NCBI GenBank assembly: GCA_016712865.1
Contig: JADJQH010000008.1
Span: 434,001 to 498,000 of the forward strand
Source: Dokdonella sp.
Lineage (GTDB): Bacteria > Pseudomonadota > Gammaproteobacteria > Xanthomonadales > Rhodanobacteraceae
DNA: 64,000 nucleotides
Reading direction: 5' to 3'
Shown: piece by piece, positions 17,360-26,723 of the stretch
Numbering within the stretch: the first letter of the stretch is position 1
Layout of the letters: every line of letters begins with the position of its first letter
Made by a program: the position numbers and the translations under genes
The notes under the pieces: model-generated
Told to the model about the DNA's origin: nothing
What the model saw: only the letters and a program-made list of their open reading frames with translations
Databases searched by the model: none

Positions 17360-19122
17360 GGTTGCAGTGGCCAGAACAGCGGAATCAGGTACATCGAGAG
17401 GGCGCAGAAGATGGCGATCAGCGGAATGCCGACCTTCATGAAATCCATGAAGCGATAGCCACCTGCGTAATAGACCATGGTGTTGGTGGGGTAGCCGACC
17501 GGCGTGGCAAACGAGGTGGCAGCGGCAAACGCAACGGCGACCACGAAGGGCCGTGGATCGGCGCCCACCGTGTGCGCCACGGTGACGGCAATGCCGATCA
17601 TCAGCACCACCGATGGATTGTGTCCCATCAACTCGGTCAGCAATGCAGTAAGCAGGTACACCAGCAAAAGCGCCGCCAGCGGTCCGTGATCCCCGACCAG
17701 GCCGATGCCGGCCTGCACCAGGGTGTGCGATAGGCCACTGGTCTCGATGGCGGTGCCCAGCGGCAGGATGGCGGCCAGCAAGACGATGATCTTCCAATCG
17801 ATGCCCTGGTACAGATCCTTGCGTCCGTAGCAACCGGCGACCGCCATGGCCACGGCGCCTGAAATTGCAGCAATCGGAATCGGCAGCCAATGCAGGCCCG
17901 ACACCAGCACCACGGTCGCCATGATCAGCACTGCAGCCAGCGCGCGACCGGATGTGCGTCGCGTGTCTTCGCGCTCGCTGAGCACGACGAAGCGCTCATC
18001 GCCACGCAGGGCAGCGGCCACTTCATCGTTGACCAGCAACAGCAACACGTCTCCGGCGGCCAGGCGCACGTCCTTGAGCTTGTCGCGCAGGATGCGCCCA
18101 CGTTGATGCACGGCCAGCGCAATCGCATCCATGTTGCGCTTGAAGTCGAGCTCTTCCAGCGTGTTGCCTTCAACCGTGCTGGCCGGTTTGACCATGACCT
18201 CGACCAGCACGCGGGCGCTGCCTCGGTCATTGCCGAAACGATGCTCCGGATCGAGTTCGAGATCGGCGCGTTTGCGGAATTGTTCGATCTTTTCCCAATC
18301 GCCGCGAACCAGCAGCACGTCGTGTGCTTCCAGGCGCTGTGATCGTGGCGACCACAGGTGGCGATCACCGCGCAGCAGTTCCAGCGCATAAATGCCGTGC
18401 TTCTCGCCCAGCTTCGCCTCGGCAATGGTTTGTCCGACCAGGGGCGACGAGGCATTGAGCTTGAGCTCGGTGACGAACTTGCCGATCTCGTTCTGCGTGG
18501 TGGCAACCGTGGTGGTTTCCTGTGGCAGCAGCCAGCGTCCGACCAACATCAGGTAGGTGATACCGACCACGGCCAGCAGGGCGCCGAGGCGGGTGAACTC
18601 GAACACGCCGAAACCGGCCAAGCCGTGTTGCTGGGCGAGGCTGTCGGTGAGCAGGTTGGACGAAGTACCGATCAGGGTGCACACGCCGCCCATCTGCGCG
18701 GCGTAGGCCATCGGCAGCAACACGCGTGCGGGCGAGGTGCCGGTGTTCGCGCACACGCGCAAGGCGAGGGGAAGGAAGGTTGCCACCAGTGCAATGTTCT
18801 TGACGAAGGCACCCATCGGCGCAATCGCCAGCATCAGCGCAAGGGTCAGCAACCAGGGCTTGCGGATGCGCGAGAGCAGGCGTGCCAGCGGCTCCAGCGC
18901 GCCGGATCGCTCGATGCCGAGGCTGAGCGCAAACATGGCGGCGACCGTGACCGTGGCCTCGTTGCTGAATCCTGCCAGCGCCTGTGCCGGGGTGACGAGA
19001 TCGAGCACCACCAGCAACACCACCACGATCAGCGCGACGATGTCGATGCGCACCTTTTCGCTGGCAAACAAGACAATCGCGCACAGCACGATGGCCAGGG
19101 TCAACCATTGCGGCGTGGTCAT
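17356..19122 (-). CDS. SLC13/DASS-family anion permease with two RCK_C domains
   Basis: The 588-residue protein has hydrophobic N- and C-terminal halves flanking two cytosolic TrkA-C (RCK_C) regulatory domains at about residues 205-290 and 300-385. Typical family stretches are GFSNEATVTVAAMFALS, FVKNIALVATFLPLALR and GTSSNLLTDS, and in the second half GHNPSVVLMIGIAVTVA and SFATPVGYPTNTMVYYAGGYRFMDFMKVGIPL. This layout is common in sulfate and other divalent-anion transporters. It lies between the catalytic and Fe-S subunit genes with ATGA overlaps on both sides. Sulfate movement is an inference from context. Confidence 0.85.
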   Translation of the reverse strand: MTTPQWLTLAIVLCAIVLFASEKVRIDIVALIVVVLLVVLDLVTPAQALAGFSNEATVTVAAMFALSLGIERSGALEPLARLLSRIRKPWLLTLALMLAIAPMGAFVKNIALVATFLPLALRVCANTGTSPARVLLPMAYAAQMGGVCTLIGTSSNLLTDSLAQQHGLAGFGVFEFTRLGALLAVVGITYLMLVGRWLLPQETTTVATTQNEIGKFVTELKLNASSPLVGQTIAEAKLGEKHGIYALELLRGDRHLWSPRSQRLEAHDVLLVRGDWEKIEQFRKRADLELDPEHRFGNDRGSARVLVEVMVKPASTVEGNTLEELDFKRNMDAIALAVHQRGRILRDKLKDVRLAAGDVLLLLVNDEVAAALRGDERFVVLSEREDTRRTSGRALAAVLIMATVVLVSGLHWLPIPIAAISGAVAMAVAGCYGRKDLYQGIDWKIIVLLAAILPLGTAIETSGLSHTLVQAGIGLVGDHGPLAALLLVYLLTALLTELMGHNPSVVLMIGIAVTVAHTVGADPRPFVVAVAFAAATSFATPVGYPTNTMVYYAGGYRFMDFMKVGIPLIAIFCALSMYLIPLFWPLQP

Positions 19123-21941
19123 CGAACCGCGTCCCTGGCAATGGGCTCGATGCGATGGCCTGGCACGCGCGGCTCGGCGTCGGTTTCGATGCGCACGCGC
19201 AAGTCGAACCAGGCGGCCTGCCCGGTCACCGGATCGGCATTGGCGTAGCGATGCGCATGATCCGCTGCCGGCAACAGCTCGCTGATCAGATGGTTGAGCA
19301 GGAAGCCCTCACGCGATTCGGGGGCATTGCCGCTCAGCTTCCACGCGCCCTTGCGCTTGCCGATCGCATTCCAGGTCCACACGGTTCCGGGGGCGGTGGC
19401 CGCATGCAGTTTTGCCTGCACGCGGATGCGGCCGAGTGGCGATGCGATCCATATCCAGTCTTCATCATGCACCCCGTACCTGCTTGCGGTTTGCGGATGC
19501 AGGTAGAGGAAATTGCGTGCCGCGATCTGGCGCAACCAGGCGTTCTGCGAACCCCAGCTGTGATACATGAACATCGGTCGCTGGGTGATGGCCGAGAGCG
19601 GGTAGTTGCCTGCGCCATCCGTATCGGCAGCAGGCGCGTCGCTCGCGACACCTTCGTACCAGAACGGCAGCGGATCGAAGTAGCGTTCGACACGGGCACG
19701 TTCGCTGTCGGGTGGTTGCGCCTTGCCGTGGCCGCGCGCGGCCAGGCGGAAGCGCTGCAGGGTTTCGCAATACAGCTGCATGACCATCGCCTGGGTGGAG
19801 GCGACGAAGCCCAGCGATTTGGCCCATTCCAGATAATCGCGGTTGGCCATCTTGTAGTAGCGCCCAGCGTCGGGAACCTGCGCTTCCCACACGCAGCCGT
19901 GTTCGATGTAACGCTGCAGCTGGTCGGGATTGGCCTCGCCGAAACCGCGCTTGCTGCCATCGCTTCCGCGCCAGCCAGCGAGCATGCCGACACCGGGTGC
20001 GCGTTCGTGTTCAACCATGTACTGGGCAAAGCCACGCGGATAACGCGCGCTGCCGTCTTCGTTGACCAGGCCGGGTAGCCCGAGGCGCGTACCGAGATCA
20101 ATCAACACATCCTGGAATGGGCGCACGTCACGATCCGGTGCAAGCACCGGTTGGCGGATCGCATCGGCAGCGCAATCGGCATCGGAGATCGGCCGGTCCA
20201 GCATGCTGATGCAATCGTGGCGCTCCAGGTAGGTGGTATCCGGCAGCACGAGATCAGCGAAGGCCACGGTTTCCGAGGCATAGGCATCCGCATAGATGAT
20301 GTGCGGGATGCGGTATTCGCCGCTGGCCGGATCGCGGTCACACAACATGCGCTGGGTCTCGCCCACGTTCATCGACGAGTTCCAGCCCATGTTGGCCATG
20401 AACATGAACAGGGTATCGATGCGCTGGGGATCGCCGGCCCAGGCATTGCGGATCACCGAATGCATGAGGCCGTGCGCGGCCAGCGGGAATTCCCAGGAAT
20501 AGGCCTTGTCGAGGCGGCGTGACGCGCCCGCGGCGTCCACCAGCAGATCGTCGGGTGATTGCACGTAGCCCAGCGGACCGCCATCCAGCGCACCGTTGTC
20601 CTTGCGCGCCTTGCCGGGACGGTTCGGTGGAGGCGAGGTCTTGGGGTAAGGCGGTTGGTAGCGGAAGCTGCCGGGGGTGTCGATGGCACCGAGCAGCATC
20701 TGCAATACGTGCAGGCTGCGGCAGGTGTGGAAACCGTTGGCATGCGCCGAGATTCCGCGCATCGCGTGCATGGCGACCGGCCGACCGGTCATGGTCTGGT
20801 GCTGGCGCCCGAATGCATCCGTCCACGGCTGTGCAAGCGTGATGGCCTGGTCGAAGGCGGCTTCCGCCAATTCTCCGGCGAGGCGCCGGATGGTGTCGAC
20901 ACCGACGCCACAACGCTCGCTCACCGATGCCGGGGAATATTCATCCGCGAGATACCGCTCGGCCAGCAACTGGAACGCGGGTACGGCGATGCGTCCGTCG
21001 GCAAGCCGGTATTCGCCAACCACCCGCGGCGAGATGTCGATGGCACCGGCCTTGGCCAGTTTGAAGGCCTCGCCGGTGTCGCTTCGCGCCGCGCACAACG
21101 CATCGCCGTCGGCATCGCGCGCAATCAGGCCGTCATCGGCTGCGCCTGCATCGCGAATGACCAGGTGATGTGCATTGGTGTAGCGAACCAGATAATCGAG
21201 ATCGATGCGATCCGTGCGCAACAGTTCGTGGATGAAGGCACCTGCGAGCAGGCCATCGGTGCCCGGATTGATCGGCACCCATTCGTCGGCGATGGCGCCG
21301 TAGCCCGTGCGCACCGGATTGATGGCGACGATCTTGGCACCGCGTCCCTTGAGCTTGCCGAGGCCCAGTTTGATCGGATTGGAGTCGTGGTCCTCGGCCA
21401 CGCCCCACAACATCAGGTAACGGGTCAGTTCCCAATCCGGCTCGCCGAATTCCCAGAAGCTGCCGCCGAAGCTGTACATGCCGGCCGCGGCCATGTTGAC
21501 CGAGCAGAAGCCGCCGTGTGCGGCGTAGTTGATGGTGCCGAATTGTTGCGCCCACCAGCCGGTCAGGGCCTGCGACTGGTCGCGCCCGGTGAAGAAGGCG
21601 AGCTCATCGGGGTTGCGCTGGCGGATGTCGCCCAGCCACTTCGCGGCGAGGCTGAGCGCCTCTTCCCATTCGATCTCGCGAAACTCGCCGGAGCCGCGCT
21701 CGCCCACGCGCAGCAGGGGTTTGCTCAGGCGCGCAGGCGAGTAATGCTGCTTGATGCCGGCCGAACCCTTGGCACAGATCACGCCGCGGTTGACCGGATG
21801 CTGCGGATTGCCGTCGATGTAGCGGACCTTGCCGTCCTTCAGGTGCACGCGGATGCCACACCGGCACGCGCACATGTAGCACGTGGTGGTCTTGACCTCG
21901 TCGCCGGTGGGCGTGTTCAGGGCAAGGGAAGCGTGTGGCAT
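19119..21941 (-). CDS. Molybdopterin oxidoreductase catalytic subunit, SoeA-like
   Basis: The 940-residue enzyme starts at ATG 21939-21941. An N-terminal [4Fe-4S] site (CYMCACRC, then a cysteine in GVICAKG) leads into the bis-MGD domains. A likely Mo-ligand cysteine lies in HGGFCSVNMAAAG. GVAEDHDSNPIKLGLGKLKGRGAKIVAINPVRT and a C-terminal molydopterin-binding domain (HSWGSQNAWLRQIAARNFLYLHP) follow. No twin-arginine signal is visible, so the enzyme should face the cytoplasm, unlike DmsA. With the anchor and Fe-S subunits it matches SoeABC, which oxidises sulfite to sulfate and reduces quinone. Polysulfide, thiosulfate or tetrathionate reductases are alternatives. Confidence 0.8.
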   Translation of the reverse strand: MPHASLALNTPTGDEVKTTTCYMCACRCGIRVHLKDGKVRYIDGNPQHPVNRGVICAKGSAGIKQHYSPARLSKPLLRVGERGSGEFREIEWEEALSLAAKWLGDIRQRNPDELAFFTGRDQSQALTGWWAQQFGTINYAAHGGFCSVNMAAAGMYSFGGSFWEFGEPDWELTRYLMLWGVAEDHDSNPIKLGLGKLKGRGAKIVAINPVRTGYGAIADEWVPINPGTDGLLAGAFIHELLRTDRIDLDYLVRYTNAHHLVIRDAGAADDGLIARDADGDALCAARSDTGEAFKLAKAGAIDISPRVVGEYRLADGRIAVPAFQLLAERYLADEYSPASVSERCGVGVDTIRRLAGELAEAAFDQAITLAQPWTDAFGRQHQTMTGRPVAMHAMRGISAHANGFHTCRSLHVLQMLLGAIDTPGSFRYQPPYPKTSPPPNRPGKARKDNGALDGGPLGYVQSPDDLLVDAAGASRRLDKAYSWEFPLAAHGLMHSVIRNAWAGDPQRIDTLFMFMANMGWNSSMNVGETQRMLCDRDPASGEYRIPHIIYADAYASETVAFADLVLPDTTYLERHDCISMLDRPISDADCAADAIRQPVLAPDRDVRPFQDVLIDLGTRLGLPGLVNEDGSARYPRGFAQYMVEHERAPGVGMLAGWRGSDGSKRGFGEANPDQLQRYIEHGCVWEAQVPDAGRYYKMANRDYLEWAKSLGFVASTQAMVMQLYCETLQRFRLAARGHGKAQPPDSERARVERYFDPLPFWYEGVASDAPAADTDGAGNYPLSAITQRPMFMYHSWGSQNAWLRQIAARNFLYLHPQTASRYGVHDEDWIWIASPLGRIRVQAKLHAATAPGTVWTWNAIGKRKGAWKLSGNAPESREGFLLNHLISELLPAADHAHRYANADPVTGQAAWFDLRVRIETDAEPRVPGHRIEPIARDAVR

Positions 21942-22140
21942 GCGACCGGACCAGGAATCCAGGAACCTCGAATGGTAATCGGTATGCCGGCGTTCGGGGA
22001 CGACCGGGCATCGCATTGAACCGTCGCACCAGCGCAAGCGCCTGATTCCCTTGACGCCTGCGCGGTCGCTGGCGACTCGGGATCTTTCCTGTGGATATGT
22101 CAAACTTGGCGCTGATCGGGCACTTCGGCACGCATGCCTC

Positions 22141-23124
22141 ATGGATCGCCACGAACGCACCCTCATCCTGCATCGCATTCTCAAGACCGCGCGCTACCCG
22201 GTCAGCCTCAAGCGCGTGCAGGAAGAACTGCAATGTTCACGCGCCACCATGTATCGCGACATCGCGTTCCTGCGCGATGCGCTTGGGGCGCCGATCGAAA
22301 GCGATCCGGAAAGCGGGGCCATTCACTATGCCAGCGACGAGGCCGAGCGTTTCGAGTTGCCGGGCCTGTGGCTGTCCAGCGACGAGATGGCGGCACTGCT
22401 GGCCTTGAATGAACTGCTGGATCGCTCCGATCCGGGCGTGCTGGCCGGCGCGCTGGCACCGTTCCGCAAGCGCATCGAACACCTGCTCTCGGATCAGGCC
22501 AGCGGCAGGGTGCTTCCGGTCGAACGCATCCGCGTGATCGCCAGTGGCGCACGCAAACTCGATCAGGTCGTGTTCCGAACGGTCAGCGGCGCCTTGCTCA
22601 ATCGGAAGCGGCTCTCGTTCCATTACCGCGCGCGCACCACCAATGCACCGACCACGCGTGACGTCTCGCCTCAGCGCCTGACCCACTACCGCGACAACTG
22701 GTATCTCGATGCCTGGGACCACGAGCGCGAAGCCTTGCGCAGTTTTGCGCTGGATCGCATGAGTTCGGTGCAGGTCGTCGAAAAACCCGCCGAGGACCGC
22801 AACCCTGCGGACTTGGACGCGCACCTGTCTTCAAGCTACGGCATTTTTTCCGGCGCGCCCAAGGCAACCGCGGTGGTGCGCTTCTCGGCGCATGCAGCAC
22901 GCTGGGTTGCCGACGAACACTGGCACTCCCAGCAGCAGGGCCTATGGCTGGCCGATGGCCGCTACGAGCTCAAGGTGCCCTACAGCAATTCACGCGAGTT
23001 GCTGATGGACGTGCTCAAGTACGGTCCCGATGCGGAAGTGGTTTCGCCGGTGTCCTTGCGCGAGGAAATGAAGATCATGCTGCAGTTGGCCATCGGCAGT
23101 TACGGCAGTGGTGCGGTTCGTTGA
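22141..23124 (+). CDS. WYL-domain (YafY-type) transcriptional regulator
   Basis: The 327-residue protein starts at ATG 22141. It has an N-terminal DeoR/HTH_11 winged helix (LHRILKTARYPVSLKRVQEELQ, RATMYRDIAFLRD). A WYL domain at about 140-230 contains LSFHYRARTT and a variant 'NWYLDAWDHERE'. A C-terminal WCX region completes it. WYL proteins sense small ligands or nucleic acids and regulate nearby genes. It is transcribed away from the Soe-like operon across a 200-bp gap, so it may control that operon. It is followed closely by the patatin gene. Confidence 0.85.
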   Translation: MDRHERTLILHRILKTARYPVSLKRVQEELQCSRATMYRDIAFLRDALGAPIESDPESGAIHYASDEAERFELPGLWLSSDEMAALLALNELLDRSDPGVLAGALAPFRKRIEHLLSDQASGRVLPVERIRVIASGARKLDQVVFRTVSGALLNRKRLSFHYRARTTNAPTTRDVSPQRLTHYRDNWYLDAWDHEREALRSFALDRMSSVQVVEKPAEDRNPADLDAHLSSSYGIFSGAPKATAVVRFSAHAARWVADEHWHSQQQGLWLADGRYELKVPYSNSRELLMDVLKYGPDAEVVSPVSLREEMKIMLQLAIGSYGSGAVR

Positions 23125-23134
23125 CCGAAACGCC

Positions 23135-24028
23135 ATGAATCGCGAAGGCGCCACCTCACGCAAATCGATTTCGCTGGTGCTGGGATCCGGCGGCGCGCGC
23201 GGCTATGCGCATATCGGCGTGATCGAGGAACTGCTGGCCCAGGGCTACGAGATCCGCTCCATCGCCGGCAGCTCGATGGGTGCCCTGGTCGGTGGCGTCT
23301 ACGCGGCGGGCAAGCTCGATGAATTCCGCGACTGGACGCTCGGCCTGGCCCGCTTCGATGTGTTCAAGCTGCTCGACATCACCATGCGCGGCGGCGGTTT
23401 CATCAAGGGCACGCGGGTCATCAACCGCTTGCGCGAGATGGTCGGCGACATCGATATCGAAAGCCTGCCGATCACCTACACCGCAGTGGCTGTGGATCTG
23501 GATGCCCATCGTGAGGTGTGGTTCACGCGGGGGTCATTGTTCGAGGCCATCCGCGCCTCGATTTCCATTCCCACCATTTTCCGTCCGCACCATTACCAGG
23601 GCCGCTTGCTGGTGGACGGCGGACTGCTCAATCCGCTGCCGGTTTCACCGACCCTGCGCGACCTGACCGAAGCCACCATCGCGATCGATGTGAATGGCGT
23701 GGATGAGTCGCTGGAGGCATTGCCCGAGCAGAGCCTGGCAGAGCCGATGACTCCGAACGCAACGCGACGACAACTGCGCAGGCTCGGCTCCTGGTTTGCA
23801 GGCGGCCGGGGTGGCCAGTCGCCGGATCCCGGATTCGTCGAGTTGTTTGCGCGTTCGCTGGATACCGTGCAGGAAACCATCACCCGACTCAAACTCGCGG
23901 CCCAGCCGCCCGACCTGCTGATCTCCATTCCACGCAACATCTCGACTTTCTACGAATTCCATCGCGCCCGCGAGATCATCGAGTTGGGACGGCGACGCAC
24001 ACGCGAGGCCCTGCAGCGCTGGGTGTGA
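23135..24028 (+). CDS. Patatin-like phospholipase (RssA family)
   Basis: The 297-residue protein has the patatin catalytic pieces. The oxyanion loop is GSGGARGYAH near residue 17, the nucleophile is in GSSMG (Ser47) and the dyad aspartate is in DGG (Asp161). No signal peptide or membrane span is evident, so cytosolic action on lipid acyl esters is likely. The start is ATG 23135. An in-frame GTG nine codons upstream would overlap the WYL gene. The ten-base gap suggests co-transcription with the regulator. Confidence 0.88.
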   Translation: MNREGATSRKSISLVLGSGGARGYAHIGVIEELLAQGYEIRSIAGSSMGALVGGVYAAGKLDEFRDWTLGLARFDVFKLLDITMRGGGFIKGTRVINRLREMVGDIDIESLPITYTAVAVDLDAHREVWFTRGSLFEAIRASISIPTIFRPHHYQGRLLVDGGLLNPLPVSPTLRDLTEATIAIDVNGVDESLEALPEQSLAEPMTPNATRRQLRRLGSWFAGGRGGQSPDPGFVELFARSLDTVQETITRLKLAAQPPDLLISIPRNISTFYEFHRAREIIELGRRRTREALQRWV

Positions 24029-24181
24029 GGCGGGAACGACGCTTTGCCTTCGGGCTGGAATCTGCCGCTGCAATCGACTGGAATGACGCCCTTGCCCATG
24101 GCGCCCGTACACGAAATATTTGCACATTCACTCCGGCCTTCACCTAGAGTCAGCCTCCCTTGACGCGCTGGAGGAGGAATC

Positions 24182-24418
24182 ATGAACAAGAAACCGGTAT
24201 TGAACTGCCTGTTGCTGGGTGCCGCCTGCATGGTGGGTTCTGCCTTTGCGATGAATGACGACATGAATCGGCAGAAGGCCAGCCCACCCTCCAAACAGGA
24301 CACCACTGCGCCGGCGCAAAAGCAGCAGGATCAGAATGCGGAAAATGCGGCCAGGGAAAAGGCGCGTGAGCAGGAGCAGCAAAAGCAGAAGCGCGAGGAG
24401 CAGGATCGCAAGTACTGA
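24182..24418 (+). CDS. Small secreted charged protein, function unknown
   Basis: The 78-residue product has a strong ribosome-binding site (GGAGGA) and a clear signal peptide (LLLGAACMVGSAFA). The short mature part is made almost only of Gln, Glu, Lys, Asp, Asn and Ala and is probably a periplasmic disordered or helical peptide. No domain is recognised. The Glu/Gln/Lys-rich tail (AREQEQQKQKREEQDRK) suggests an amphipathic or coiled helix. Neighbours give no clue to function. Confidence 0.7.
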   Translation: MNKKPVLNCLLLGAACMVGSAFAMNDDMNRQKASPPSKQDTTAPAQKQQDQNAENAAREKAREQEQQKQKREEQDRKY

Positions 24419-24576
24419 AGTTGCACCTGCGCCGTCATCCTTGATGCACCGATTCAAGGTGACCTGCGCAGAATTCAAGGGGACCGTCGGGTGACCAGGC
24501 CCTGCGGTTCCCGATCAACAGCCTGCTAGACTTCGTCGCAGCCAGATGTTCCCGGTAGCGACGGAGTCGTGGTGCC

Positions 24577-25086
24577 GTGAAACCCGTAGCCAAAAGCAGC
24601 CCTGCCGGCAATCCGCTTGATGCGGATACGCGTTCGTGCATCGAGCAGATCATCCAGCCGATGACAGGGCTGCCCGGTGCCCTGTTGCCCATCCTGCATG
24701 CCATCCAGGATGCGTTCGGACACGTGCCGGCGGCATCGGTGCCCTTGATCGCCAACGCGCTCAACCTGAGCCGGGCCGAAGTGCATGGCGTCATCAGCTT
24801 CTATCACGATTTCCGCAGCACGCAGCCCGGGCGCCACGTGCTGAAACTGTGCCGCGCGGAAGCCTGCCAGGCCATGGGTGCGCGCGCGCTGGAAGCGCAA
24901 CTGGTGTCGCGCCTGGGTATTGGTTTTCATGAAACCACGGCCGATGGATCCATCACCCTGGAACCGGTCTACTGTCTCGGCAACTGCGCCTGTGCACCGA
25001 GCGCGATGCTGGATGACAAGGTGCACGGACGGCTTACCCTGCAGCGGCTGGATGCGTTGATCGATGGCTGCGGGAAGGCATCATGA
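24577..25086 (+). CDS. fdsG: NAD-dependent formate dehydrogenase gamma subunit
   Basis: The 169-residue NuoE-like protein carries a thioredoxin-fold [2Fe-2S] site formed by CRAEAC and CLGNCAC. The helical front half contains [15 protein letters not shown] and [11 protein letters not shown]. FdsG passes electrons within the soluble formate dehydrogenase between the catalytic alpha subunit and the FMN-containing beta subunit. The start is GTG 24577-24579 with CGGAG upstream. Its stop overlaps the fdsB start (ATGA). The order fdsG-fdsB-fdsA is typical of the soluble enzyme. Confidence 0.92.
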   Translation: MKPVAKSSPAGNPLDADTRSCIEQIIQPMTGLPGALLPILHAIQDAFGHVPAASVPLIANALNLSRAEVHGVISFYHDFRSTQPGRHVLKLCRAEACQAMGARALEAQLVSRLGIGFHETTADGSITLEPVYCLGNCACAPSAMLDDKVHGRLTLQRLDALIDGCGKAS

Positions 25087-26720
25087 ACGTGCGCATCTAC
25101 GTTCCACGCGATACCAGTGCAAACGCCTGTGGTGCCGATGAGGTCGCCGCTGCCATCGATGAGCACGCGCAAGCGCGTGGCATCGCCATCGAACTGGTGC
25201 GCAACGGATCGCGAGGAATGTGCTGGCTGGAACCGCTGGTGGAAGTGGAAACCGAACGCGGTCGCATCGGGTTTGGTCCGCTGACCGTCGAAGCCGTCGC
25301 CGGGTTGTTCGATGCGGGTTTCCCGAATGCGGATACCCATGCGCTGTGCCTGGGGCCGGTGGAAGACATCGACTGGTTGAAGCAGCAGCAGCGCGTGTGT
25401 TTTTCACGCAATGGCATCATCGATCCGATCAGCCTGGATGACTTCGAAGCCCATGGCGGCTGGCAAGGTGCGCGCCGCGCGCTGGCCATGACGCCGCAGG
25501 ACATCGTTTCCGCCGTGACCGAATCCGGATTGCGCGGACGCGGCGGCGCGGCCTTTCCCTGCGGCATCAAGTGGCAGACCGTGCACGACCAGCCTGCCGC
25601 GCAAAAATTCATCGTCTGCAATGCCGACGAAGGCGATTCGGGCACCTTCTCGGATCGCATGATCCTGGAAGGCGATCCGTATCGACTGATTGAAGGCATG
25701 CTGATTGCCGGCATCGCCTGTGGGGCGACGCAAGCCTATGTGTATCTGCGCAGCGAGTATCCGCTGGCGCGCCGGGTTCTTTCCGAAGCGATCCTTCGCG
25801 CCCGCACCGCGGGTTGGCTGGGCGCGGATGTCGCCGGCAGTGGTCGTGCATTCGATATCGATTTGCGCATTGGCGCGGGTGCCTACATCTGCGGCGAGGA
25901 AACGTCCTTGCTCGAAAGCCTGGAAGGCAAGCGCGGCCAGGTTCGCTTCAAGCCGCCGCTGCCGGCGATCAAGGGCTTGTTCGGACAACCCACGGTGATC
26001 AACAACCTGATCACCCTGGCCTCTGTGCCGGACGTGCTGGTCAACGGGGCGCAGTGGTATCGCGATCTCGGCTACGGGCGCTCGCGCGGCACCTTGCCGA
26101 TCCAGCTCACCGGCAATATCCGTCGTGGCGGGCTTGTCGAGCTCGGCTTTGGCGTGAGTTTGCGCGAGCTGCTGTACGACTACGGTGGCGGCTCGGCCAG
26201 TGGTCGACCCATCCGCGCCGTGCAAGTGGGCGGTCCGCTCGGTGCCTACCTGCCGGAATCGCAATTCGACACCGTTATCGACTACGAAGCCTTTGCCGCC
26301 ATCGACGCCATGCTCGGTCACGGCGGCATCGTGGTGTTCGATGACACGGTGGACATGGCCGAGCAGGCGCGCTTTGCCATGGAGTTTTGCGCCATTGAAT
26401 CCTGCGGCAAGTGCACGCCCTGTCGCATCGGTTCGCGACGTGGCGTGGAAGTAATCGACCGCCTGCGCCAGGGCGTGGATGCACAGGCCAACCGTGTGTT
26501 GCTGGACAGCCTATGCGACACGATGCAGCATGGCTCGCTGTGCGCATTGGGCGGCTTGACGCCGCTGCCGGTAAAGAGCGCGCTCAGGCATTTCTCCGAA
26601 GATTTCCATTCCACGAAAGTGCAATTGTGTAGGAGCCCCTTCAGGGGCGATGCTTTTCAGCAAGCAGCATCGGCCATGAATGACCTCCTACAAGAGCCTT
26701 GGCAACACATCGGGAAATGA
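25083..26720 (+). CDS. fdsB: NAD-dependent formate dehydrogenase beta subunit (NuoF-like), C-terminus altered by a REP
   Basis: The 545-residue protein has an N-terminal thioredoxin-like part. It then has the NuoF core: [16 protein letters not shown] (NADH site), [18 protein letters not shown] (FMN), [16 protein letters not shown] (4Fe-4S) and SLCALGG. It binds FMN and NAD and completes formate oxidation with NADH production. The natural end should lie soon after HFSEDF. Instead the frame runs through a REP palindrome at 26628-26692, so residues from about 516 are repeat-derived. ATGA overlap with fdsG; fdsA begins three bases after the stop. Confidence 0.92.
   Translation: MNVRIYVPRDTSANACGADEVAAAIDEHAQARGIAIELVRNGSRGMCWLEPLVEVETERGRIGFGPLTVEAVAGLFDAGFPNADTHALCLGPVEDIDWLKQQQRVCFSRNGIIDPISLDDFEAHGGWQGARRALAMTPQDIVSAVTESGLRGRGGAAFPCGIKWQTVHDQPAAQKFIVCNADEGDSGTFSDRMILEGDPYRLIEGMLIAGIACGATQAYVYLRSEYPLARRVLSEAILRARTAGWLGADVAGSGRAFDIDLRIGAGAYICGEETSLLESLEGKRGQVRFKPPLPAIKGLFGQPTVINNLITLASVPDVLVNGAQWYRDLGYGRSRGTLPIQLTGNIRRGGLVELGFGVSLRELLYDYGGGSASGRPIRAVQVGGPLGAYLPESQFDTVIDYEAFAAIDAMLGHGGIVVFDDTVDMAEQARFAMEFCAIESCGKCTPCRIGSRRGVEVIDRLRQGVDAQANRVLLDSLCDTMQHGSLCALGGLTPLPVKSALRHFSEDFHSTKVQLCRSPFRGDAFQQAASAMNDLLQEPWQHIGK
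26628..26692. repeat. REP palindrome within the 3' end of fdsB
   Basis: Arms TGTAGGAG and CTCCTACA enclose an inner GCCCCTTCAGGGGC stem and further partial pairing. The same head, TGTAGGAG, occurs at the stop codons of fdsD (36386) and of the gene ending at 36668. Confidence 0.85.
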
Positions 26721-26723
26721 ATC

